The notes beneath the pieces were generated by a model, which did not search any database, was not told the DNA's origin, and worked only from the letters and a program-made list of their open reading frames with translations. Positions 1-10,296 of a stretch of DNA of 64,000 bases are shown piece by piece. This DNA comes from Brevibacillus centrosporus (GTDB lineage Bacteria; Bacillota; Bacilli; Brevibacillales; Brevibacillaceae), in NCBI RefSeq assembly GCF_003710815.1, contig NZ_RHHP01000008.1:140662-204661 (forward strand). Direction: 5' to 3'. Position 1 is the stretch's first letter, and each line of letters opens with the position of its first letter. The position numbers and the translations under genes were made by a program.

Positions 1-922
1 CGACGATACCGCCAAAGATCGAAACGGCATCTGCTTCGTATGCTTTCTGATAAGCTTCGCGAATGGTTGTCCCGATTCCTACTCCACATGGGTTGGAATG
101 CTTGATCGCTACAACAGCCGGCTCCGAAAACTCACGGACAATCGCAAGTGCTGCATCTGCGTCGTTAATATTATTGTAAGAAAGCTCTTTGCCATGCAGC
201 TGCTCCGCGTAGGCGATACTTGCAGTGCCCGCCAGCGGCTCGCGGTAAAAGGCTGCACGTTGGTGCGGATTTTCGCCGTAGCGCAGGTCTTGTGCCTTCT
301 CATAGGTCACTGTGAAGCTCTCTGGCAAGAGCTCTCCCACCTGATCGCTCAAGTAACGGGAAATGAGGGCATCGTACGCTGCTGTGTGACGGAAAACTTT
401 CGCAGCCAGTTTGCGGCGAGTCTCAAGCGTCGTGTCCTGGTTCGCTTCAATCTCGGATGCCACTGTCTCGTAATCAGCCGCATCGACGACGACACTGACA
501 AACGCGTGGTTTTTCGCAGCGGAACGCAGCATAGTCGGTCCGCCAATATCAATATTTTCAATTGCCTCTTCAAATGTAACATCTGGCTTGGCAATGGTTT
601 CTTTAAATGGATACAGGTTCACGACAACCAGATCAATGGTCTCGATCGCAAGTTCTTTCAACTGCTTTTGATGAGCTTCATTGTCGCGCACAGCCAGAAG
701 ACCGCTATGGATATTCGGATGCAGCGTTTTGACGCGGCCGTCCAGAATTTCTGGAAACCCGGTTACTTCGGAAATGCCGATGACAGGAACACCCGCTTCC
801 TTCAAGAGAGAAGCTGTACCTCCGGTTGAAATGATCTCTACTCCGGCAGCAGCCAGACGACGAGCAAACGGTATCAATCCTGTCTTGTCAGAAACGCTGA
901 TCAACGCTTTTTTCACACTCAC
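1..922 (-). CDS. purH: Bifunctional AICAR formyltransferase / IMP cyclohydrolase, N-terminal part (cut by window edge)
   Basis: PurH catalyses the last two steps of IMP synthesis: formylation of AICAR and ring closure. The 307 codons in the window cover the IMP cyclohydrolase (MGS-like) domain and the start of the AICAR transformylase domain. The N-terminus reads [15 protein letters not shown], followed by an ISTGGT motif, a GRVKTLHP motif near residue 65 and, farther on, KHSNPCG, all typical of the family. The GTG start is chosen because AGGAGG sits about 8 bases upstream and the homology begins there. Unlike Bacillus, purH does not abut purN: a small unrelated gene, a terminator and a candidate promoter lie between them. 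The C-terminal half lies outside the window, where purD would normally follow. Confidence 0.95.
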   Translation of the reverse strand, partial: MSVKKALISVSDKTGLIPFARRLAAAGVEIISTGGTASLLKEAGVPVIGISEVTGFPEILDGRVKTLHPNIHSGLLAVRDNEAHQKQLKELAIETIDLVVVNLYPFKETIAKPDVTFEEAIENIDIGGPTMLRSAAKNHAFVSVVVDAADYETVASEIEANQDTTLETRRKLAAKVFRHTAAYDALISRYLSDQVGELLPESFTVTYEKAQDLRYGENPHQRAAFYREPLAGTASIAYAEQLHGKELSYNNINDADAALAIVREFSEPAVVAIKHSNPCGVGIGTTIREAYQKAYEADAVSIFGGIV

Positions 923-1011
923 GGATAGAACCTCCTGGACTTTTGGATAGTTTACCTCAGAAAACCACTACGAGGCTGTTCTTCGATGCTTGGTTGCGTA
1001 TTTTTCAAACA

Positions 1012-1061
1012 AAACACGAACATTCCATTCCTATTAAAACATAAATGTACGTTTTCATCAA
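1012..1061 (-). promoter_or_regulatory. Candidate purH promoter with PurR-like box
   Basis: On the minus strand a TTGATG -35 (1056-1061) and TTTAAT -10 (1033-1038) are separated by exactly 17 bases, nearly the same promoter as found for purC. A plus-oriented AAACACGAACATT (1012-1024) matches 11 of 13 positions of the Bacillus PurBox AWWWCCGAACWWT. It lies just downstream of the -10, not upstream as at purE and pbuG, so its role is less certain. The promoter would let purH be expressed independently of the upstream small gene. Confidence 0.45.
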
Positions 1062-1143
1062 GGTTTTCGTCAGGCAAAACAAATGCAGCCGCCTGTGCTT
1101 GTTCTGCACTCGCGACTGCTTTTTTCTATCCATATGCACCTAT

Positions 1144-1515
1144 TTACCGGTTTTTCTTTTTCTTGGCCGACAACTTTTTCACACGTTGCGCGAGTGAAAG
1201 CGGCTTGCCTCTTCCTGCTGCCAGCTTCGGTTTTTTGACCTTGCTCCGCTTCCCTTTGACGTCCTTGCGCATCAGGCTTCCCAGCTCATCCATCGTCAGG
1301 GATTTTCCGCTTTTCATCCGTTCCTTCACTTTTTCCTTTGTTTCTTCCGGAACATTCAGCCCCATATCGGACAGCTCACTCATGACCGCGTCTATGTCCT
1401 GGGAGCCGCCTTTCGGGAATTTTTCGGCAAGCTTCATAATGTCGGCCAGTGTCCATTCCCGCCCTGTCTTCTTGCTTAGCTTGCCCAGCAAATCGGCAAC
1501 AAAATCTCCGCTCAA
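1144..1515 (-). CDS. SpoVIF-like small basic protein
   Basis: A 123-residue protein. Its first ~85 residues (KLSKKTGREWTLADIMKLAE, then spaced acidic helices) resemble the SpoVIF/YjcC family, about 90 residues in B. subtilis, needed for late spore coat or germination functions. The C-terminal 35 residues are a very basic Lys/Arg tail (RSKVKKPKLAAGRGKP, ending KKKKNR) that the B. subtilis protein lacks; it might bind nucleic acid or polyanion. TTG at 1515 is preceded by GGAGGGG at good spacing, and no better ATG is available. It sits between purN and purH in the same orientation, behind the purN terminator. Family assignment is by recall of the motif pattern and is tentative. Confidence 0.6.
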   Translation of the reverse strand: MSGDFVADLLGKLSKKTGREWTLADIMKLAEKFPKGGSQDIDAVMSELSDMGLNVPEETKEKVKERMKSGKSLTMDELGSLMRKDVKGKRSKVKKPKLAAGRGKPLSLAQRVKKLSAKKKKNR

Positions 1516-1617
1516 ATGGGCCCCTCCTCGATTACGGCTTTGCTCTTCTATTCACCATATGTCGAGAGACTCCATTTGGTTTGCTATCTCCACGCTTGTC
1601 ATGGTTTCACGAAAACG

Positions 1618-1651
1618 AAAAAAGCGCTTGTTCCAAGAACGTAAGCGCCTT
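1618..1651 (-). terminator. Intrinsic terminator after purN
   Basis: Minus-strand stem AAGGCGCTT / AAGCGCTTT (nine pairs, one G-U) with a 12-13 base loop, running into a T tract. It lies just after the purN stop and closes the purC-to-purN unit, so purH is not simply the next gene in that transcript. Confidence 0.7.
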
Positions 1652-1665
1652 TCCTACCTATTGAA

Positions 1666-2274
1666 TTACACCAGCTGGACATGGCGTCCTTCCAGCTTCA
1701 CTCGTCCTTCTACCAACCAGCCGATCACGTCTACCAAAAGACCATGCTCGACCTCATGGATGCGCGCCGCCAATGTTTCCGCTGTATCGTTTTCCTGCAC
1801 GGCTACGGGAATCTGTGCGATGATCGGCCCGGTATCCAGTCCGGCGTCCACCACATGTACCGTTACCCCCGTAATCTTTACCCCGTATGCCAGTGCCTGA
1901 CCAACCGCATCCTTGCCCGTAAATGCTGGCAAAAGGGACGGATGCAGGTTGATAATGCGGCCTTCATAGGCAGCAAGCAGCGTCTCTCCGACCAAGCGCA
2001 TGTAACCAGCCAGGACGACGAGAGAAACACCGCGCTTTTGCAGCTCTGCCACGATCTCGGTCTCAAATGCCGTTTTATCCGCATACGCTTTTGGCTGAAA
2101 CACAAACGCCTCAATACCGAGACGCTCTGCGCGCTCCAACACTTTTGCTCCCGGCTTGTCGCAGATGAGCAGCGAGACCTCCACACCCTTCAGTCGTCCG
2201 CTTTGTACGGCTTGCACGATCGCTTCAAAGTTCGAGCCGCTGCCCGAGGCGAAAATGGCTACCTTTTTCACCAT
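1666..2274 (-). CDS. purN: Phosphoribosylglycinamide formyltransferase (GART, folate-dependent)
   Basis: Transfers a formyl group from 10-formyl-THF to GAR, step 3 of purine synthesis. The 202-residue protein starts [19 protein letters not shown], the glycine-rich phosphate loop of the family. It contains the catalytic HPSLLPAF segment with the preceding Asn and a downstream Asp within AGLDTGPII. Length is normal (B. subtilis PurN is 195). The start overlaps the purM stop by 7 bases, indicating translational coupling. It is the last gene of the purC-S-Q-L-F-M-N unit here. Confidence 0.96.
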   Translation of the reverse strand: MVKKVAIFASGSGSNFEAIVQAVQSGRLKGVEVSLLICDKPGAKVLERAERLGIEAFVFQPKAYADKTAFETEIVAELQKRGVSLVVLAGYMRLVGETLLAAYEGRIINLHPSLLPAFTGKDAVGQALAYGVKITGVTVHVVDAGLDTGPIIAQIPVAVQENDTAETLAARIHEVEHGLLVDVIGWLVEGRVKLEGRHVQLV

Positions 2275-3308
2275 TCCACCCCGTTGTATACGACCTTGCG
2301 TTCACCCGCCTGAATATTTCCAATCAGGTATGGCTTTTCTCCGAGCTCCTGCAGTTTTTCGATCACTGGGACAGCATCCTCTTGTTTGACAACCAGCATC
2401 ATGCCAATCCCCATATTAAACGTTTTGTACATGTCCGGATAGGAAATGCCGCCCGCTTCCTGAACGAGAGAGAAGATCGGCAGTACAGGCCAGGAACCGA
2501 CATCGATCACAGCTTGCGTACCTTCTGGAAGGACACGCGGGATGTTTTCGGTGAAGCCGCCGCCTGTAATATGCGCCAGCGCTTTGACTTCAAACGATTC
2601 CAGGACGGAGAGAACCTGCTTCACGTAAATGCGGGTAGGGGTCAACAGCTCTTCGCCCAGCTTTTTCCCCAGCACATCTACATGATCGTGCAAGGACATG
2701 CCTTTGTCCGCCAGAAGCACCTTGCGCACGAGAGAAAAACCGTTGCTGTGCACGCCGCTGGACGCCAGGCCAATCAACACATCACCTGCTGCGACAGTAG
2801 AACCGGTGATCATCTTGCTCTCGTCTACAACACCTACGGTAAAGCCAGCGATATCATACTCGCCTTCCGCATACATGCCCGGCATTTCCGCCGTTTCCCC
2901 ACCGATCAGGGAACAGCCTGCCTGGGAGCAGCCATCTGCAATCCCTTTAACGATCGCTTCGATCTTTTCCGGAATCACTTTATCGACAGCCAGGTAGTCG
3001 AGGAAAAAGAGCGGCTCTGCCCCTTGCACAACCACGTCGTTCACGCACATTGCTACAGCGTCAATGCCAATGGTATCGTGCTTATCCATCGCAAATGCCA
3101 GCTTCAGCTTTGTGCCGACACCGTCTGTACCCGATACGAGTACCGGCTTTTCGTATTTCTTTGTATCCATGCGGAACAGCGCACCGAAGCCGCCCAAATC
3201 GGTCAGCACCTCGGGACGGAATGTCCGTTTTACGTGTTTTTTCATGCGCTCGACAGCTTCGTTCCCCGCGTCGATATCTACGCCTGCTTGTTTGTATGCT
3301 TCACTCAT
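2268..3308 (-). CDS. purM: Phosphoribosylformylglycinamidine cyclo-ligase (AIR synthetase)
   Basis: Closes FGAM to AIR with ATP, step 5 of the pathway. It is 346 residues, the usual length. Family motifs include [11 protein letters not shown] near residue 60, [26 protein letters not shown] and [13 protein letters not shown]. It follows purF after about 34 bases and overlaps purN. Nothing unusual is seen. Confidence 0.97.
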   Translation of the reverse strand: MSEAYKQAGVDIDAGNEAVERMKKHVKRTFRPEVLTDLGGFGALFRMDTKKYEKPVLVSGTDGVGTKLKLAFAMDKHDTIGIDAVAMCVNDVVVQGAEPLFFLDYLAVDKVIPEKIEAIVKGIADGCSQAGCSLIGGETAEMPGMYAEGEYDIAGFTVGVVDESKMITGSTVAAGDVLIGLASSGVHSNGFSLVRKVLLADKGMSLHDHVDVLGKKLGEELLTPTRIYVKQVLSVLESFEVKALAHITGGGFTENIPRVLPEGTQAVIDVGSWPVLPIFSLVQEAGGISYPDMYKTFNMGIGMMLVVKQEDAVPVIEKLQELGEKPYLIGNIQAGERKVVYNGVEW

Positions 3309-3342
3309 CGTTTCTCCCCCTTGGACGAGGTGCTAGCCTGCC

Positions 3343-4761
3343 TTAGCACTTGAGCGCTGGCAACGCTTCTTCAAAATCGATTTCAGTCGGGTATTGTCCG
3401 GTAAAGCAAGCGAGACAATGGCCTCTATTCGGAGCCGAGTCTTCGCGGCCGATCGCTTCGAGCATTCCTTCTACAGACAGGAACGAAAGCGAATCTGCCT
3501 CGATAGCCAGGCGGATTTCCTCAACGGATTTGGTAGCCGCGATCAACTCTTCACGAGACGAGGTGTCAATGCCGTAGAAGCACGGATTCATGACAGGCGG
3601 AGAGCTGATGCGTACATGGACTTCTTTTGCACCTGCTTCACGCAGCATACGGACGATGCGGTTGCTCGTAGTACCACGAACGATGGAATCGTCAATCATC
3701 ACGACGCGTTTGCCTTCCACTACCTTGCGTACAGCAGACAGCTTCAGATGAACCGCGCGTTCACGCAGCTCCTGGCTCGGTTGAATAAACGTACGGCCTA
3801 CATAGCGATTTTTGATCAAACCGATCTCATAAGGAATACCTGTCGCTTCCGCAAAGCCGATAGCAGCGGAAGTACTTGAATCGGGTACCCCGATGATGAC
3901 ATCTGCATCAATGGAAGCTTCTTTGGCAAGCTGCTTGCCGAGGCGTTTGCGCGCCATGTGCACGTTGATCCCGTCGATATCGCTGTCGGGACGTGCGAAG
4001 TAAATGTATTCAAAGATGCACATCGAGCGCTGTGTCTTTTCAGTGTGCGAGGTTTCTACAATGCCGTTTTCATCCACGATAATGAGCTCGCCTGGTTGAA
4101 CATCGCGCCAGTACTCGGCACCGATGATGTCAAACGCACAGGTTTCAGAAGCGACACAGATGGCGTCTCCCAATCGACCAAGAGACAGCGGGCGCAGCCC
4201 GTTTGGATCGAGAGCGATCACCAGCTGATTTTGGTTCATGACACACAGCGCATAGGCACCTTTAATGTGCTGCAGGGCATCTTTTACCGCGCCCGGAAGA
4301 TCAGGACGCTCCGAGCGTGCAATCAGATGGGCGATGACTTCTGTGTCACTGGTTGTTTGGAAAATGGAGCCTTTTGCTTCCAGCTCTTTGCGGAGTACAG
4401 CCGCATTCACTAGGTTTCCGTTGTGCGCGACGGCCATGCTGCCCTGTGCGTAGCGGAAAAAGAGCGGCTGCGCGTTTTCGATTTTGCTGGAGCCTGCTGT
4501 GGTATAGCGTGTGTGTCCAATAGCGATGTGACCTTTGAACTTCTCCAGATCGCCTTTGCCAAACGCTTCCGATACGAGGCCCATTCCACGGTGCTTATAC
4601 CACTTCTCGCCGTCGGAGGCGCAGATACCTGCGCTCTCCTGACCGCGATGCTGCAGAGCATGCAGCCCCAAGTAAGTCAGCTGGGGAGCTTCCTTGTGGT
4701 TGTAGATGCCAAAGACGCCGCATTCTTCATTCAGTTCGTCCCAGATTACCCGATCAAACAT
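3343..4761 (-). CDS. purF: Amidophosphoribosyltransferase
   Basis: Commits PRPP to purine synthesis by glutamine-dependent amination. The 472-residue protein has a short propeptide before Cys14 in the sequence NEECGVFGI. Cys14 would become the N-terminal nucleophile after processing, as in Bacillus PurF. The N-terminal Ntn glutaminase is followed by a PRTase domain with [13 protein letters not shown], the PRPP-binding loop. Late cysteines in GHCLACF fit the Fe4S4 ligands of the Bacillus-type enzyme. The start overlaps the purL end by 16 bases. Confidence 0.97.
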   Translation of the reverse strand: MFDRVIWDELNEECGVFGIYNHKEAPQLTYLGLHALQHRGQESAGICASDGEKWYKHRGMGLVSEAFGKGDLEKFKGHIAIGHTRYTTAGSSKIENAQPLFFRYAQGSMAVAHNGNLVNAAVLRKELEAKGSIFQTTSDTEVIAHLIARSERPDLPGAVKDALQHIKGAYALCVMNQNQLVIALDPNGLRPLSLGRLGDAICVASETCAFDIIGAEYWRDVQPGELIIVDENGIVETSHTEKTQRSMCIFEYIYFARPDSDIDGINVHMARKRLGKQLAKEASIDADVIIGVPDSSTSAAIGFAEATGIPYEIGLIKNRYVGRTFIQPSQELRERAVHLKLSAVRKVVEGKRVVMIDDSIVRGTTSNRIVRMLREAGAKEVHVRISSPPVMNPCFYGIDTSSREELIAATKSVEEIRLAIEADSLSFLSVEGMLEAIGREDSAPNRGHCLACFTGQYPTEIDFEEALPALKC

Positions 4762-6989
4762 GGAATCGCATCCTTCCAGGCTGCTTTCACCTCTTGAATC
4801 GAAGCGTTGACCGCTTCTGTACCGTTCACGTTGATCACCAGTTTATCTCCGCCTGTCGTTCCGATTTGCTTCGCTGGCACACCATGCTGCGCTGCCAAAG
4901 CAAGCAGAGCCTGCGCCTTGCCCTCGGATGTACTGAGCAAGATACGGGATTGCGACTCACTAAACAAGAGAACGTCTGGACGCAGTTCGGATTCCAGAGA
5001 CACCTTCGCACCGAAGCCCTCTCCGAAGCAGGATTCTGCCAGGGCTACACCCAGACCGCCTTCAGACAGGTCGTGAGCAGACTTGACGAGGCCTTGACGG
5101 ATCGCAGCCAGCGTCGCCTTTTGAACAGCTGCTTCTTTCGCCAGATCGATTTGCGGCGGACGGCCCGAGATAGCGCCTGTCGCCAGCTTTTGATATTCGG
5201 AGCCGCCCAGCTCCGCGAATGTCTCACCCAACAGGATGATCGCGTCGCCTTCGTGCTTGAAGTTTTGCGTAGTGATGTGATCCACATCCGTGATTAAACC
5301 AACCATACCGACAGTAGGAGTCGGGTAGATCGCGTCGCCGCTGCGCTCGTTGTAGAAGGATACGTTCCCGCCGATGACAGGAGAATCCAGCGCTACGCAC
5401 GCTTCGCTCATCCCTTCGCACGCTTGTTCAAACTGCCAGAACACCTCAGGCTTTTCCGGGCTGCCGAAGTTCAGGCAGTCTGTGATCGCCAGTGGCTCTG
5501 CACCGGAGCAAACGACGTTACGAGCCGATTCGGCTACCGCAATCGCACCGCCTACTTTTGGATCGAGGTACACATAGCGTCCGTTGCAATCCGTGCTCAT
5601 CGCCAGCGCCTTGCGCGTGCCGCGAACCATCACGACCGCTGCGTCAGAGCCAGGCTTGACTGCGGTGTTTGCACGTACGATGTGATCGTACTGCTCATAC
5701 ACCCACGATTTGTTCGCTACAGTAGGCTGAGCGAGCAAGCTTTTCAGCGTTTCGTTCAGGTCAGCAGGCTGGCTGATAGCCGCTACTGCATCCACATTGG
5801 CGTTTGCTTCATAGTAAGCAGGTACTGCCGATGGACGGTGGTACACAGGCGCTTCATCTGCCAGGCTGTTTACAGGTACTTCAGCAACGACCTCGCCTTT
5901 TTGCAGCAGGCGCAGCATGCTGTCTTCCGTTACTTTACCCACGACCGCAGATGCCAAGCCCCATTTATCGAAAATCGCAATCGCTTCTGCTTCCTTGCCT
6001 TTTTCTACGACAACGAGCATGCGCTCTTGGGATTCGGAGAGCATCATTTCGTAAGCAGACATGCCTGCTTCACGCTGTGGAACGAGGTCCAGGTTCATTT
6101 CGATACCGTTGCCCGCTTTGGAGGCCATCTCGGAGCTGGAGCTGGTAAGACCCGCTGCACCCATGTCCTGAATCCCTACGACGATCCCAGTGTCGATCAG
6201 CTCCAGGCATGCTTCGAGCAACAGCTTTTCCATGAACGGGTCGCCCACTTGTACAGCTGGACGCTTTTTCTCCGATTCTTCGGTGAGCTCTTCGGAAGCA
6301 AAGGTCGCTCCGTGAATACCGTCGCGTCCCGTGCTGGAGCCTACGTAGATGACGGGGTTGCCAATACCGGAAGCCACACCCTTTTGAATCTTGTCATGGT
6401 CGATGAGGCCGACGCACATCGCGTTTACCAGCGGGTTGCCTTCATAGGTCGGGTCGAAGTTCACTTCGCCGCCTACTGTTGGGATCCCGATGCAGTTGCC
6501 GTAGCCAGCGATACCAGCAACCACGTGTTCAAACAAATATTTCACGCGAGGAGTTTTCAGCTCCCCGAAACGAAGCGAGTTCAATACCGCAATCGGACGA
6601 GCACCCATGGAGAACACGTCACGGATAATACCGCCCACCCCTGTCGCTGCACCTTGGTAAGGCTCGATCGCAGATGGGTGGTTATGGCTTTCGATTTTGA
6701 ATACAACCGCTTGCTTGTCGCCGATGTCTACGATACCGGCACCTTCCCCTGGACCTTGCAGAACGCGTGGACCCTTGGTAGGGAAACGGCGCAAGACAGG
6801 CTTGGAGTTTTTGTAAGAGCAGTGCTCCGACCACATAACGCTGTAAAGACCAGTCTCTGTCCAGTTCGGCTTGCGGCCGATGATGTCTACAACGCGTTGG
6901 TATTCTTCATCCGTCAGACCAATCTCGCGGTAGAGCTTCTGATCGGCAATTTGTTCGGCTGTCGGTTCTTTATGCGTGAGTTGTGACAC
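4746..6989 (-). CDS. purL: Phosphoribosylformylglycinamidine synthase, large subunit
   Basis: Synthetase subunit of the three-part FGAM synthase (PurS-PurQ-PurL) typical of Firmicutes; it converts FGAR to FGAM with ammonia channelled from PurQ. The 747-residue length fits the small PurL class (B. subtilis 742). Motifs include [13 protein letters not shown] near residue 50, [20 protein letters not shown] and [17 protein letters not shown]. The start is GTG with GGAGGG about 10 bases upstream; it overlaps purQ by 20 bases. A 520-codon antisense frame over this gene is a coding shadow. Confidence 0.97.
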   Translation of the reverse strand: MSQLTHKEPTAEQIADQKLYREIGLTDEEYQRVVDIIGRKPNWTETGLYSVMWSEHCSYKNSKPVLRRFPTKGPRVLQGPGEGAGIVDIGDKQAVVFKIESHNHPSAIEPYQGAATGVGGIIRDVFSMGARPIAVLNSLRFGELKTPRVKYLFEHVVAGIAGYGNCIGIPTVGGEVNFDPTYEGNPLVNAMCVGLIDHDKIQKGVASGIGNPVIYVGSSTGRDGIHGATFASEELTEESEKKRPAVQVGDPFMEKLLLEACLELIDTGIVVGIQDMGAAGLTSSSSEMASKAGNGIEMNLDLVPQREAGMSAYEMMLSESQERMLVVVEKGKEAEAIAIFDKWGLASAVVGKVTEDSMLRLLQKGEVVAEVPVNSLADEAPVYHRPSAVPAYYEANANVDAVAAISQPADLNETLKSLLAQPTVANKSWVYEQYDHIVRANTAVKPGSDAAVVMVRGTRKALAMSTDCNGRYVYLDPKVGGAIAVAESARNVVCSGAEPLAITDCLNFGSPEKPEVFWQFEQACEGMSEACVALDSPVIGGNVSFYNERSGDAIYPTPTVGMVGLITDVDHITTQNFKHEGDAIILLGETFAELGGSEYQKLATGAISGRPPQIDLAKEAAVQKATLAAIRQGLVKSAHDLSEGGLGVALAESCFGEGFGAKVSLESELRPDVLLFSESQSRILLSTSEGKAQALLALAAQHGVPAKQIGTTGGDKLVINVNGTEAVNASIQEVKAAWKDAIPCLIG

Positions 6990-7662
6990 TGCTTTTTTCC
7001 CTCCACGTCTTCAGGATCGAGGTAAACATACGGCGTCCGTCATCGGAAGTCATCCAAGTGTGGACAGCACGCTCTGGGTGAGGCATCATACCGAGCACGT
7101 TGCCACGCTCGTTGCAAATGCCCGCGATATCTTCAAGAGAGCCATTCGGGTTTTCACCGTGATAGCGGAAGACGATCTGGCCATTGGCTTTGAGCTTTGC
7201 CAGTGTCTCTTCATCACAGTAGTAGTTTCCTTCGCCATGAGCGATTGGAATATGAATTTCTTCCCCAACCGCATAGTCGCGGGTAAACGGGGTATCGTTG
7301 TTTTCCACGCGCAGCGCAGACAGCTTGCAGCGGAACTTGAGGGAACGGTTGCGCAGAAGAGCTCCTGGCAACAGTCCGACTTCGGTCAGGATCTGGAAAC
7401 CGTTGCAGATCCCCATAACCAGCTTGCCTTCCTCTGCTGCTTTCACTACTTGTTCCATGACCGGCGAAAAGCGGGCGACGGCGCCACAGCGCAGGTAATC
7501 TCCATAGGAGAAGCCGCCTGGCAACAGGATCGCGTCATATTGAGAAAGCTCTGTATCCGAGTGCCATACGTAATCTACCGGCACTCCCATGACGTCTTCA
7601 ACCGCGTTGTACAAATCGATGTCGGCATTGGAGCCGGGAAAGACGATAACCGCTACTCGCAT
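6970..7662 (-). CDS. purQ: Phosphoribosylformylglycinamidine synthase, glutaminase subunit
   Basis: Class I glutamine amidotransferase that feeds ammonia to PurL. The correct start is the ATG at 7662 giving [14 protein letters not shown], 230 residues; a longer in-frame extension upstream overlaps purS and has no homology. The nucleophile is Cys in [11 protein letters not shown] and the catalytic His lies in MPHPERAV near the C-terminus. It starts 4 bases after the purS stop and overlaps purL by 20 bases. Confidence 0.96.
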   Translation of the reverse strand: MRVAVIVFPGSNADIDLYNAVEDVMGVPVDYVWHSDTELSQYDAILLPGGFSYGDYLRCGAVARFSPVMEQVVKAAEEGKLVMGICNGFQILTEVGLLPGALLRNRSLKFRCKLSALRVENNDTPFTRDYAVGEEIHIPIAHGEGNYYCDEETLAKLKANGQIVFRYHGENPNGSLEDIAGICNERGNVLGMMPHPERAVHTWMTSDDGRRMFTSILKTWREKSSVTTHA

Positions 7663-7666
7663 GACG

Positions 7667-7915
7667 TTAGCCCTCCACGATCTCAAAGCGATAGTCTTCA
7701 ACCACCGTATTGGCCAGAAGCTTTTCAGCCATTTCACGAACGCGCTCTTCTGCTTGTGCACGATCGTTCGTACCCAGCTCAAGCTCCATGTACTTACCGA
7801 TGCGTACGTTGTTCACTTCATCAAAACCAAGGGAATGCAGGGCACCTTTCACTGCGTGGCCTTGCGGGTCCAAAACGCTCTCGCGCAAAGTTACGTATAC
7901 GATTGCTTTAAACAT
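7667..7915 (-). CDS. purS: Phosphoribosylformylglycinamidine synthase, PurS subunit
   Basis: An 82-residue subunit that holds the PurL-PurQ complex together. It begins [19 protein letters not shown] and contains [11 protein letters not shown], both characteristic of PurS. It overlaps the purC stop by 8 bases. Confidence 0.96.
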   Translation of the reverse strand: MFKAIVYVTLRESVLDPQGHAVKGALHSLGFDEVNNVRIGKYMELELGTNDRAQAEERVREMAEKLLANTVVEDYRFEIVEG

Positions 7916-8627
7916 GTACGTCTCCTCCCAGTCTCTTCAGCATTTCCTGATAAGCTTCTTCTACGTTGCCCAAATCACGACGGAAGCGGTCTTTATCCAG
8001 CTTTTCGTTTGTTTCGGAGTCCCAGAACCGGCATGTATCCGGCGATATTTCATCGGCGAGGAGAATCTCTCCGTCCGCTGTTTTCCCAAATTCCAATTTA
8101 AAATCGACAAGTGTAATATTGCGCTCCCGCAAGTATGGACGCAGCACTTCATTAACTGCGAGACCCATTTTCTCCAGAGTCGCTTGATCGCTTTCGCTCG
8201 CGATCCCCAACACTTTGATGTGAGAGGCATTCACCAGCGGATCTCCCAATGCGTCGTCTTTGTAGTAAAACTCGACAACAGGCTGCGGAAGAGGGGTTCC
8301 TTCCTCCATACCCAGCCGCTTCGCCAGAGAACCTGCTGCGATATTGCGGACGACTACTTCCAAAGGGATGATTTCCACTTTGCGAACGACTTGCTCAGTG
8401 GCTGACAACAGACGAACAAAATGGTTGTCGATCCCACGCTCTTTTAGCATCGTAAAAAAGATTGCCGTAATCCGGTTGTTGAGCTCGCCTTTGCCCGTGA
8501 TTTGCGCTCTTTTTTCTCCGTTAAATGCTGTTGCGTCGTCTTTATACTCCACCCAGTATTGATCAGGCGTCGATGTCCGATAAATACGTTTCGCCTTACC
8601 TTCGTAGAGTTGTTCCTGTTTTTCCAC
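7908..8627 (-). CDS. purC: SAICAR synthetase
   Basis: Joins aspartate to CAIR with ATP. About 239 residues (B. subtilis 241). Visible motifs are [11 protein letters not shown] at the N-terminus, [27 protein letters not shown] and [12 protein letters not shown]. The GTG at 8627 is preferred because AAGGTGG lies 7 bases upstream; a GTG at 8639 would add four residues but leaves almost no room for a ribosome site. In Bacillus this gene directly follows purB; here it is first in its own unit. Confidence 0.95.
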   Translation of the reverse strand: MEKQEQLYEGKAKRIYRTSTPDQYWVEYKDDATAFNGEKRAQITGKGELNNRITAIFFTMLKERGIDNHFVRLLSATEQVVRKVEIIPLEVVVRNIAAGSLAKRLGMEEGTPLPQPVVEFYYKDDALGDPLVNASHIKVLGIASESDQATLEKMGLAVNEVLRPYLRERNITLVDFKLEFGKTADGEILLADEISPDTCRFWDSETNEKLDKDRFRRDLGNVEEAYQEMLKRLGGDVHV

Positions 8628-8691
8628 TGTAGGAGCCACCTTCCCAGCTAAAAAGGTTGAGTTACTGTTAATTCACGAACGATTCAACTAC

Positions 8692-8760
8692 ATTAAAACA
8701 CAATCATACGCATTTATCAACGAAAAATGCGTGAACTACGTTCGACAATAGTTCGGAAAT
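8692..8760 (-). promoter_or_regulatory. purC promoter with a perfect PurR box
   Basis: A TTGATA -35 (8715-8720) and TTTAAT -10 (8692-8697) with a 17-base spacer drive purC. The minus-strand sequence ATTTCCGAACTAT (8748-8760) matches all 13 positions of the Bacillus PurBox AWWWCCGAACWWT. A weak inverted half-site (GTGAAC, plus strand, 8731-8736) lies nearer the promoter. By analogy with B. subtilis, PurR would repress from here, with PRPP lifting repression. This shows that the purC-to-purN half is an autonomous regulated unit. No riboswitch was seen in this leader. Confidence 0.7.
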
Positions 8761-8880
8761 TGCTAGTAAATCAGGTGAACACCCTATGTAAATATTCGTT
8801 TACAAACCCTCCATACCAGCTTTACATTTTCTCCTTACAATAGATGGATGAGTAGGTCATTTTGACTAGGAGAAACATCT

Positions 8881-10186
8881 GTGAAAGTCAACGCAATCAT
8901 TGCAGCTTTGATCGCACCATTTTATCGTCTACATCGCCATACTCGATTACGCACCAAGATGATCGTTCCATTGCTCGGGATTTTGCTCATCTCTTCTTCT
9001 GTGATCGGTTTCACCTTCTATATGAGGGACTAAACGTCAGCAATACCTCGTAAAAGCAGGGGAAATTCATCCCATTGATAACGTAACCAGTGGGCCAATC
9101 GATATTCCTCAGGATGTGGCTCGCCAAATGATGACGGAACGTTTTGGCGTCATGCATGTCAACGTAAACGGCACCGTACATACGCTTGCTTTTACTCATT
9201 CCCCGGATGAAAATTTCATCTACGTCATCGATATTCTCCAGGATGAGTATCTGGGTCCCTTGCATCAAACCACTCGGCTGATCTCGTCTACCGTGGCGAT
9301 CAGCCTGCTGGTATCCGCCCTTTTATCCTGGTTCATTACCAAGGGGATTACCGCCCCTTTTCAAAGCATGATAAAAGGCATACAGCAAGTAAGCCTCGGC
9401 GATCTCAACGGTTGCAGCTACTTCCGCCTATCACCATATGAAAAATGACATGGACGAGCTGTTCAGCCAAATCGGAGCTATGCTGCATGCAGGGAGTCAA
9501 ATGGAACAAGTGACTCAGACCGGGTATCAGCACATCGACGATCTGAACGCCTTGATAACTCGCTTTGCCACTACTTATACCGGTTTGGACCAGCGAATGA
9601 CGGGCCTGCGCGACCAATCCAACTCCATCGGCAGAGCGGTAATGCTGATCCAATCGATCGCGAAGCAGACCAAGCTTCTCGCCATGAATGCCGCGATCGA
9701 GGCAGCCCGAGCAGGCGCCTCTGGCCGTGGATTCGCGGTTGTAGCCGACGAGGTCACCAAGCTCGCTACCGAATCCGAACAGGCGACAATCGAAATCACT
9801 AAAATGATGGAGGGCGTCCAAAAAGAAACGCTCCAGGTCACAGAGGAACGAGCCAAGCGCGGGAACAGCTCCAGCAAAGCCTGAAAAAGCTGTCAGAAGC
9901 AGAAGCGGCCTTTACCCAGCTGCGCACTGCTGTGGGCCGGACTTCTGGAGAGCTTCAAGCAGCCAACACGCGACTGGACGGCATATCCTCTGGCCTGCAG
10001 GAAGTAGATCATACCCTTACTACCTTTGTGGCTATCTCCCAGGAGACTTCGAGCAGTACAGAAGAAATGGGAGCCGCTTCCCGCGATCAGACTGCCTCCA
10101 TTGATAAACCGCGACAGCTGGCAAAGCATTTGCTGCTGCTATCCGAACGCCTGCGCGATATCAGTGAAACATTCAAGATCGCTTGA
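8881..10186 (+). pseudogene. Methyl-accepting chemotaxis protein, decayed
   Basis: Pieces of one chemoreceptor lie in order but in different frames. A GTG start with an AGGAG site opens a 50-residue N-terminal piece containing a transmembrane segment, which stops at 9031. The second frame carries the extracellular remnant, TM2 and the start of HAMP. The third (from about 9430) carries the signalling hairpin core [14 protein letters not shown]...[12 protein letters not shown] final shift near 9855 returns to the second frame to the end. At least three frameshifts are needed, and the sensor domain is very short, implying internal deletion. A clear rho-independent terminator follows. Several lesions in one gene argue for true decay, though sequencing error cannot be excluded from sequence alone. 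Confidence 0.85.
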
Positions 10187-10208
10187 TGCCCAACGCCGCA
10201 TGAATGCC

Positions 10209-10238
10209 AAAAGGAGCCCTAAAAATGGGCTCCTTTTC
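10209..10238 (+). terminator. Terminator after chemoreceptor remnant
   Basis: Perfect stem AAAAGGAGCCC / GGGCTCCTTTT with a 7-base loop, just past the chemoreceptor stop. Its symmetric A and T flanks would let it work in both directions. Confidence 0.85.
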
Positions 10239-10296
10239 TAAGCATGTGATAAACTGTTTTTGGTGCAACCTATACGGAAAGAAGGAAGGTATTCAG

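Noticed and set aside
5424..6986. A 520-codon open frame on the plus strand
   Set aside because: Exactly antisense to purL, no ribosome site, composition typical of a reverse-strand shadow. Other long plus-strand frames over pur, dpp and ggt genes (for example 36261-37442, 29762-30817, 986-1900) are rejected for the same reason.
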